Origin: Pseudopyrenochaeta lycopersici
Taxonomy: Eukaryota; Ascomycota; Dothideomycetes; Pleosporales; Pseudopyrenochaetaceae
Reading direction: 5' to 3'
Length of the DNA: 64,000 nucleotides
Assembly: GCA_003313425.1 (NCBI GenBank)
Contig: NHZP01000013.1
Span: forward strand, 868,001 to 932,000
Below are positions 56,056 to 64,000 of this stretch, piece after piece; within the stretch, counting starts at the first letter, position 1, and every line of letters begins with the position of its first letter. The notes under the pieces were generated by a model. The model saw only the letters and a program-made list of their open reading frames with translations, was not told the DNA's origin and did no database searches. A program made the position numbers and the translations under genes.

Positions 56056-56528
56056 GGTGTCGCGGGGTTTGCAGTGCATCAAGCTTTCCACCCAAGATGT
56101 CAAGATTAGACTAGTCCCGTGATCTGGCGTCGCTGTGTGGCATGACGCGACGCGTTCTTGTCACTGCCTATGTACGCGCCCCAGTGAAGATGAAGCACAT
56201 CGTGAGGTGACGTTGATGGTGACCCAAAGTTGATGCGTTCATGGCACGAAGTCACGCGGCCAGCCAGACCAGAATGCATGACTCGCAGCTCCCCCGCATA
56301 CACATGTCACAACGGCTCTACAATTGACCAGCTTTACACACAGTCTTCACTCGCAACACCATCGTAGAGCCCCTGAACAACTTCACCTTCTTTGTATGTC
56401 GTAGCGTGGGCGCCTTCGCTTGGCCAACATCTTGGCGCTTTCTCACGATAAGAGCCGCATTTTCTCCAAGGATCCATCTCGACGAAATTTCGCCCGGCAG
56501 AGGTTCGCACAGCAGCTTGGCCTTAGAA
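56056..56528. promoter_or_regulatory. Bidirectional promoter region
   Basis: 473 bp between the divergent starts of the RecA-like and MOSC genes. No specific site identified. Confidence 0.5.
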
Positions 56529-58036
56529 ATGTCGACCAACGTCTTTGATCATTTCATCACCGCCACTGGCATCAAGAAGGCTCTGGAGGATGCCGGTGTC
56601 GATCTGTCAAAACTCGCCGATATTCCACCCCTCACCATCATCGTTACGCTCCTGGTCGCTATATTTCCTATAGTCGCCCTCATCCTTCTGGGCCTCATTC
56701 AAGGAGACGGTCGTGGTCCACCTCCGGCAGGATGTCGGAAACTTGGTCTCAAAGGGCGTAGCAACCTCGAAAACCAGTACTCCAAGGTATACGCCAAAGG
56801 AGCCGACCCGACACCTGCAAAGCCATGGACTGTAAAGGCGCTCTTCATTTACCCACTCAAGTCCTGCGCGCCTGTCGAGTTAGAAGCAAGCGAGATTGTT
56901 CGGACTGGTTTAAAATACGACCGCCAGTTTTCTCTAGGCCAGTATGTTACAAGTTTACCGTCTCTGGATGGAAAGGTCACGAGCGAATGGCAGTTCCTTA
57001 CTCAGCGCAAATTTCCACGTCTTGCAAAGGTCGAGACAGAGATCTGGATCCCCGACCCGTCAGTCAAAGGCTACAGTGAAGACGGAGAATGGGTAAAGAG
57101 TGAAGGTTGCCTAGTAGTCCGCTTTCCTTTCACACCAGATACCGACTTCACCTTCGAGGGCCTCAAAAATTACGCAATAATCCAGGGAGCAAAATTAGCA
57201 CGGAAGGCGGAGCCAATGTTGGAGTTCAGAGTGCCTTTCAACCCAACGAAGGAGAGGATTAAGAGCAAGGGGTACAAGAATGAAGTCTTACGGATATGGA
57301 AGGATAACCCTGTGGCGCTAAACTTGAGCTCAGAGGTCGACTCGGAGATTCTTTCAAAGTTGAGATATACTTTGGGAACCACGAATCCAATAGCCTTGTT
57401 CAGAATTGATACAAACAAGTATCGGGATGTGCATAAATGCGCCCCTAAAAAAGAGGATGTCGGGTTTCAGACTGTAATTGGGATGCAGGATTCGGTATGT
57501 CTAATTTCTATACATTCTTGCTTGACACAAGCAGACCTCTCTAAGGCACTCGACTTTGATTATTTCTCTAACAGCTCCTACAGTATCCAGTCCACATTAT
57601 CAATCTCGCCTCGGTGCATAACGTTGCCGAAAACCTTCCAGGCAATACTAAAAGCGCTCATGTCTGGCAAAACCATTATACTCTGCTAAATGCCTTGCGC
57701 TTCCGCGCAAATATTTACATAACGGGTCCTCCTGCTTTTCATGAGGACGATTGGACTAAAGCGACCATCGGATCAACTAAATATCACATCTCCTGTCGCA
57801 CTACCCGCTGTAAGCTACCAAATGTTGATCCAGAAACAGGCATTGCGGATCGCAACGAGCCTATGACTACTCTGCGGAAATATCGCGTCATTGACGAAGG
57901 AAGCAAAAGTGCCTGTTTGGGTATGCAGATCACGCCGTTAAGCGAGGGCGAGGTCAAAATAGGGGATAAGATTGAAGTTTTGGAGACGGGAAAGCACTTT
58001 TTCTTGAGAGGGGAAGGAAGCAAAGTTGATGGCTAG
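56529..58036 (+). CDS. MOSC domain protein, membrane-anchored (mARC-like)
   Basis: Exons 56529-57494 and 57584-58036 give 472 aa. An alternative acceptor at 57574 would add three residues in frame. A single membrane helix lies at about 35-57 (LTIIVTLLVAIFPIVALILL). Then comes MOSC_N (TVKALFIYPLKSCAPVELEAS, GLKYDRQF, WQFLTQRKFPRLAKV) and the MOSC domain (FRANIYITGPPAFHEDDW, RTTRCKLPNVDPETG, KSACLGMQITPL, IGDKIEVLETG). MOSC proteins bind the molybdenum cofactor and include the mARC reductases. The ATG at 56529 (MSTNVFDHF) is the first in frame before the membrane helix. Confidence 0.9.
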
Positions 58037-58235
58037 AGAGGCGCTTGGAGATGTGATTTGCGAGTGAAAAGCTTGAATGGATTTCGGAGCTATTCTTATG
58101 AGATCACTGGGAGCTATACTGCGTACCAATAAAATCAAATTTCAGAACGTTGCGGCGCTTTTACGCATACTCTAGAGCATTGTGTCTCAAAAGCTACTGC
58201 AGCCTATTCCTTTGGACCTTCCCTTTGCTTCTCAT

Positions 58236-59197
58236 CTACTCCTTCCCGCCCTTGATGATTACATCCTCAGTCCAATCCTCGAATTCCTCTCTCGCGCTGA
58301 AAATAGGCACATGATCGCACTGGACCCTTCTAATATCGACTTTCTTCCCCTCCCTCTCCGTTCCCCTCCAACTCTCCTCGATGACATCAATAGCTGTCTG
58401 CTGTACCTGCGGTACTATACAGAGATCGTCCTCGCAGAAAAACCACGAAACAGGAACGTCCTTGTAGCCAGCGTGAGTCAGGGTGCCAGCGAATGAGACG
58501 CTGGAGTTGTGGTATGCACGTCAGTACAGTAAGGCAAGTAAAAAGAGATGGGACCACGAACCTGGCGTGCTTTTCAAACTTCTTAGCCTCTTCGATGCCA
58601 CGCTCAGGAGAGAGGCCGTTGAAAACCATTTTAGCAGTAACAGACAGGTCATCATGGACCATCCACCCATCCTTCAATCTCACTGTCAGCCAGGTTTTAT
58701 TCCTTATCACTGCTAGCGGAATCGGAAAAAAAAATTAAAAATCTCACCTCATCGATACTAATTGGGGGAGCTCCTCCGTTCCCCTCTCCAGCCGCACTAA
58801 TCGTCTGAACCAGATTTCCTCCTACCGCCGGCACAATAGCAGTCAGATACGCAATTCTAACGACGCCACCCTTCTTTCCTTGCTGCTCCCTCTCCTTCTT
58901 GGTCACGCCTTTCATCGACTCCGTGGCGGGCGTTCCGCCGTAGCTATGCGCCAGTAGCACAACGTCTTTCTCTTCGTTTGCAAGTTTCTCTACAAACTCA
59001 TTCACGAACTTTGCATCATCGTACATGCTCGGTGAGGGGGTTCCTTTCTTATAGCCTTTGGGATAGCATGGTGGATCGAGGGTGTGGATGTCGTACCCTT
59101 TTTCTCTGAGCGGTAGAACGACGGGGTCATAAAATTCACTCTTGGAAAAGGAACCAGGTACGATTACGAGGGTGGGATGGGGAGCTGCAGTGGACAT
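58236..59197 (-). CDS. Alpha/beta hydrolase fold protein
   Basis: Exons 59197-58748, 58671-58562 and 58500-58236 with introns of 76 and 61 bp give 274 aa. The catalytic triad is visible: nucleophile S85 in LLAHSYGGTP, acid in WFFCEDDLCIVP, and histidine in VQCDHVPIFSARE. The N-terminus PTLVIVPGSFSKSEFYDPV is the usual oxyanion-side start. The first acceptor choice rests on phase: only ending the intron at gattgaag keeps the frame and gives IDEDGWMV. A small cytosolic hydrolase with unknown substrate. It is convergent with the MOSC gene, 199 bp apart. Confidence 0.88.
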
Positions 59198-59953
59198 TGT
59201 GTGGTGCGGTAGTTATGTTTCGAGGTCGATGAAGCAGAAAGTTGATATTTAGATTTCTTGCGAGGGGATTTCGAATGAATTGGTACAAACACTGGTTACT
59301 GCGCTATGCTGTATATGAGAATGCACTTCTTTCCAGGGCACTGCCTCCTCTTATAAACACCTCGGCCATCTTGCGCCATGTCATGTTCTGGGCCTTAGTT
59401 CCAAGTCATGTGATCATTCTTAGCGGCTATCGTGCCACGGGGTTTCCTGGACGTGGAGCTCGCAAGCTTGTCATTTGTTCGTTCGAATTCGGATTCAGTG
59501 TTTGAAGCGAAGTTTCGTCAGATATGGAAGTCTTGAACGGTTTATGATTCAGATTGCTCATATTCTGACATTGAGGATTGTCAGAATTAAGTGAATACTA
59601 ATGAGGTTAGTATTCCGACTCCCTGCATCAACAAATAAAGTTAGCTGAAATCAATGTCCCTCATGCTAGACTGTAGAAACTTGACTACTAAATAAAGCAC
59701 TACAGTTGTTCAGTTTCGTCATCGAGGAGCGAAGTACGCAAATCAAGAAAGCGTCTACATTTGCAAATTACGATGGCTAAATACTATTTCAGATGTGTAC
59801 AGTGATTCAAGTTTAGATGAGTGATCAATTGAAAACCGGCGTAGATGCGAAAAAGAACCTCCTCAGAAAAGAGATTGTACCATTCATACCAATCCGTATA
59901 TCTCCTTCGCGAGGAGCCAGAAGGCTTCACCGAGACAGCCGCCCACTCAAGGC
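59198..59953. other. Intergenic, about 0.75 kb
   Basis: Promoter side of the hydrolase and 3' side of the PAN-like gene. No gene recognised. Confidence 0.5.
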
Positions 59954-61121
59954 CTATGGAGCACCCGCAGTAGTGACCTTGCCGCTATCAATCTTGGATA
60001 GGGTGTAAGAGGCAGCGCAGACAACCTTGTACACATCATTTCCGTAAGAGTATCCAGTGTTAGTCGCGTAACTAGAGCTCCATTCCTGAGTATATAACGC
60101 ACAGTAGGTACCAAGAGGAACGCCATTCTTGGTAAGGATGTAGCTGGTGAAGAAGTTACAGGGCTTGTACTCGCCTTTAGAGTCAACAAGGTGTTTCCTG
60201 TCAAACTCAGTCTGAGCTTTGCAAGCAGCAGCGCAGAGAGAAGGGTCATGAGGATTTGCGTTAAAAAGCCGCATGCCATTGTAGGTATCGTAATCGCGGC
60301 TGTTCTTCTTGATCAAAGGCGCGTTGATGGCAGCAGGGAGATTGGCTGGAGCCTTGAAGTCTTTGATACTGGGAGCAGGCTTGCAAGCAGGGTCGATTTT
60401 GGAGTAGCCATTGCTACCAGTGATGGCAACTTGGAAGTTTTGGCGCTTTTGTCCCGCGTTGGTGGCTGACTTCTCTGCAATAGGATAACCATAAATAGCG
60501 CATTTGACGTTGGTGATAGGATTAGGGTTGGGGCAGGCCGCAGCAGGTTCTTTCTTCGGACCACGCTCGTAGTAGATATTGAAGCCAAGGCAATGCTTCT
60601 CACTATTACAGAGTTTAGCACACTCATTCACATCGTAGCAGCCGCTGTCAATGTTCTTGTAGGTGAGATATCCTATCTGCTCCGTGGCACTCAGTTTGTC
60701 GGTGAAAACCTTCTTGTATCCGGTAGGAGTATTAGCGTCTCGAGCATTCTTCCTGAGTTTACTGTTAATGTCGTGATAAGCAGCGACTGAGCCATCCCTG
60801 GGAACGGGACCAGCACTGTTTAAGTGATCAGATCAGCAGTTTCTTCTATGATTGCGGCAATACATACCCTCCGGGCTGGAGATCGCAAGCTGCCCTCTTC
60901 ATCTTAATTTCTACACCAGAAGTTGCAACGGCTTCAGCGGCTGCGCTAATAGCGGCAACTTGATCATAAGATACCTGGAGACCAGCTGTATCCTCAACTT
61001 TAGGACCAAGAACAATGGGAGTAGGAACAGCTAAAGCTGCCTCGATGTTGATAGCCTGCGGCTTGGGGGCAGCGGCAACAAAACCCCAAAGAGCGGACGC
61101 AGTGATGTAGATGTTGTGCAT
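59954..61121 (-). CDS. Secreted PAN/Apple-like cysteine-rich protein
   Basis: Exons 61121-60868 and 60815-59954 with a 52-bp intron give 371 aa. A signal peptide (MHNIYITASALWGFVAAA) is followed by an Ala-rich region and KMKRAACDLQPGGAGPVP. Two Apple/PAN-like modules follow: CYDVNECAKLCNSEKHCLGF ... VKCAIYGYPI, and later PSLCAAACKAQTEFD ... CNFFTSYILTKNGVPLG ... YCALYTQEW. This layout is common in ascomycete secreted or wall-associated proteins and may bind glycans or proteins; exact function unknown. I chose the second Met (61121) because it starts directly with the signal peptide. A TATA box lies about 115 bp upstream. Confidence 0.85.
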
Positions 61122-61233
61122 GATGATATATAGAGAAGTCAAGCACCGAAAAAGAGCGAACCTGACTTGGTATGGCTGTTTGGTGGAATTTGCGAAGCTG
61201 TGCGAGATTCAAAGGGTGTAGCGAGAGGAACTA

Positions 61234-61242
61234 CTATTTATA
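61234..61242 (-). promoter_or_regulatory. TATA box of the PAN-like gene
   Basis: The minus strand reads tataaatag here, about 115 bp upstream of the start codon at 61121. Clear TATA boxes are a minority feature in fungi and often mark strongly regulated genes. Confidence 0.6.
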
Positions 61243-64000
61243 CAATATCATAAATGTGAGGGAACATTATGACTGATTCTTTAGCACTGCACTATCATTG
61301 CTAGCTAATGTTTCACACTACCGACAGCGGTGACTCGATAGCTGAACCTAATTGGCACATGCAAATCGCTGACTTCGTCGATGTGGGCATATTCAGCGCC
61401 ACACCATGGGCATAACTGAAAGAGAACCTTGGAACACTGATGTGTCTCCATAGCATGACGCTACTTTAGGTCTATATTTACGGTATCTTCGACAATTGTG
61501 TGAATGAGAGTGAGATGCAATACTTTACGAATATGTATCATTCATAGGGCTTGTGGCTGGCTGCACGAGTCTTGAAATCTTATCATAGGTATTTCAATTG
61601 TATCACCTAAAGATCCTGATAAAGGGGCTACTGGTACCAATTAAATCTTGTCTCCTTTAACTTGGCTGGTTTGAAATGCAAGGTTTGATATGACATCAGA
61701 GTCATTCCCAACCACGGTACCTCGACAATTGCAAAGAAACCTTCACCTGCCTCGAGGAAAACTACTAATTTGATTTAATTATTCCTGCAGCTTTGACTGG
61801 AATCCGCTCAGAAGGACCAATTGTAGGCTGACAAGTCTGCATCGGCTTTGTTCAAGATGCAAATTGTGTAGCATCTGGACGACCTTTAGCAGCTAAAATA
61901 AGAGCGACCCATGGAACCACTGGTGTCTGTTGCTTTCCTGATGTCAATATTCTCTTGGCCCCACGTCAGCCCAGAATAATGGTAGCCCTCCTGGTTCGTT
62001 GCCGATTGCTGAAGAGGCAGTTGATAGGACTTTTTAAAGATAATTGACTTGCGTATTTCTCCGTAGTACAGCTCAGAGCCGATATGCAACAGACAGGATG
62101 CAAGGTAATCAAGAATGCTGTCCAGTCAACTCGCTGTGCTAATCGTCTCTATATGCAAGTTGCTATCCCTGGCGTCATGGTCCTGCAGATAACGTCACAA
62201 CTTGGGACACACGTGCTTCCATATTAATACGACAATCGATTGAGCTCAACTGGTTTCAACCACTACTAGGCGACCATTAATGCTCCACCCAACCACAAGT
62301 GAACCATCCACGCATAGCCACCCAAATTGTGACTGAAAGTAATCACTGCAAGAAATGAGGATAAGTAAACGTCTAGAGCGAATGTTCAGCATTTGACTCA
62401 GGTCGAGAAGCTTGCATTCGGCTGCGATGACGCACTGTTATCCTATATACACACAATGTCTGTGGAACATCCACAATTACTCAAGCCTGTTTTGAGCGTC
62501 TGTTACATACACGCACAGTGGCATTTCCCCGAGTATAATCCTTGCACAGAATATCTCCCCAAACATCAAAGAAATGATTTGAGAATCATCTTGCGCACTA
62601 GGTGGACTTATCAGCCTTGAAACATGGTTGCAGCTTACGAAATCATATACGCTCAGCTATTAAGATCGAAGCACATGCTATACAGGAGCGTTTCTGGTCA
62701 GTGATGAATCCAGGGATCTTCAAAGTATTGTTGCATTTGCTATCACAACTACGGCGCTAATGGCAGAGCATCTCATCCTAACGTAGCTGCAACATATTTC
62801 CGCCTACTCTAAGCGAAAGCCCTCGTAACCTGCCGTATGTATCTGGTTTGACGATTTGCCTAGGCACGTGATTTGTCACCGTACAAGAAGGTCCTTTCTT
62901 ATTACAGATTGGGCAAACAACCCTGTGGGCAATGCGGATCGGCACTCCTTCGTTTTAGTGGTGGCAATATCGAATACCACACCTCTAAAATGACAAACGC
63001 TGCTCACACAGATGAGGGAAGACATGCTCATCTGTTGACATCTGGATTGTAGTCATTGTTGGAAATGTAGAACTAAGCTGGAGTGTAGCCCTTTCACCAC
63101 AACCAAGGAAGTGCAGGGTATCATATCCTCATGTTGCGCCTGTGTTGCTTGCTGCTTTTGAATAACATAGATGCAGATAAGACAACGCAATTCCGGTTGC
63201 GTTAGCCGGAGAAGCGTATGTCATGAAATCATGTGAAATAGGATCAGTTATGAACAAGATAGGTATGCTTTAATTGTTAGCCAATATAGCTAGACAGCCA
63301 CCTCGGAATGAGAGCTCTTAGCCCATATATACAAAACGTCTCTGAGACTCCATCTTCGACTCACAATCAACTCATCCATTTTAGTGAATTCGTGTCGGTT
63401 CAGCTAACATTACCCTTACTAAGATAAATACTATAGTATACCTCGTCATCGACGGAGCCTAGCCGATGTGGTAATAGCCTTGCCTACATAGGGTTACCTC
63501 CTGTGTCTGAGAAGATGTTCCTCATGGCGTTGATGAAACTCTCTCCCTTTCGGGCCCTCCTCGAAACTCCTCCCCATAAGCAGTAGGCTTAGTCTTTTGT
63601 TGATGGGCGTAGCTTCTACCTCTACCGCCGTAGCTTCTTACCCAGTCATACCGGTATACCGCGATATTCATGTAAGGCAGCAGGCGCTCAGTATGACATA
63701 CGTTGTTCAATACTGCATAGTGATGCCCTCTGCGGTGATTCTCTCACTCTTCCATAAAAACTAAATGAGACCTACGTGGTTCTCTCTAACACCTGTTAGC
63801 TATAAAAATCTGTATCAAACTAAGATCTAAATATGCTTCTTGTGCATTGTAGAGCAGGAGCGATAAAAAAACGTGCGTGTTCAACTGAGAAATAGTCCTA
63901 TATCGATGCAAGCCAGGTCCCTCTGCAAGCGAATCTATGTCACATCGACATTAGGTTTCCTACTCTCAAGAAGAATTCTCAACTTATCAACACCTGATCC
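61243..64000. other. AT-rich right end without a convincing gene
   Basis: Only short ORFs. A minus-strand frame at 63522-63710 (YGGRGRSYAHQQKTKPTAYG) is basic and could be a scrap of a retroelement Gag, but I cannot support it. The rest shows nothing I can name. Confidence 0.4.

Noticed and set aside
63522..63710. Gag-like basic ORF near the right end
   Set aside because: Composition alone suggests a retroelement; there is no zinc knuckle, LTR or frame extension.

Overview
The window is filamentous ascomycete DNA. Genes are rich in short GT..AG introns of about 48-170 bp, and the proteome (CreA, ATP23, PRO1, Aurora kinase, TIP41, CFEM, DUF1996, DUF3425 and HeLo-like proteins) is fungal. Protein content and the transition-mutated repeats suggest a Dothideomycete, possibly Pleosporales; that placement is inference. 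I resolved most gene models by hand from splice sites and reading-frame phase.

Layout. 1-4.7 kb is a satellite of about 55 copies of a 71-bp unit, with decayed units at both edges and CpA/CpG transitions typical of RIP and cytosine deamination. 4.7-8.0 kb is a gene graveyard holding an NB-ARC relict, a cytochrome P450 relict and probable retroelement debris. 8.1-12.1 kb carries a small 8-cysteine secreted protein, a DUF1996 secreted protein and a fragment of a HeLo-like N-terminal domain. 13.4-21.2 kb is a compact housekeeping block: GIY-YIG/T5orf172 protein, glutamate 5-kinase (minus) divergent from ATP23 (plus), Aurora kinase (minus) divergent from TIP41 (plus). 24.5-29.5 kb is a PDR-type ABC transporter.

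30.5-34.7 kb is the most unusual gene. It encodes a predicted 1307-aa protein joining a HeLo-like/Fungal_N domain, TPR-like helices, a dsRBD-like segment, two UBZ-like fingers, a RanBP2-like finger and a C-terminal Rho-type GTPase that carries Leu where Ras/Rho proteins have the catalytic Gln61. A pogo/Fot1-like transposon (34994-36984; perfect 114-bp TIRs, TA duplication, transposase killed by Asp-to-Asn changes) sits 315 bp upstream of its start codon. Next come a frameshifted kinase-like pseudogene, a DUF3425 bZIP-like regulator and a CFEM secreted protein.

The carbon catabolite repressor CreA (46.1-47.5 kb) lies between large stretches without recognisable genes (4.3 kb upstream, 7.1 kb downstream). 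54.6-61.1 kb is compact again: RecA/Rad51-paralogue ATPase (minus) divergent from a MOSC protein (plus), an alpha/beta hydrolase (minus) and a PAN/Apple-like secreted protein (minus). The last 2.8 kb is AT-rich with no convincing gene.

The left end looks like a subtelomeric or repeat-rich accessory compartment grading into conserved genes. The accessory interval 30-38 kb (NLR-like fusion, transposon, broken kinase) is an island inside the conserved part.
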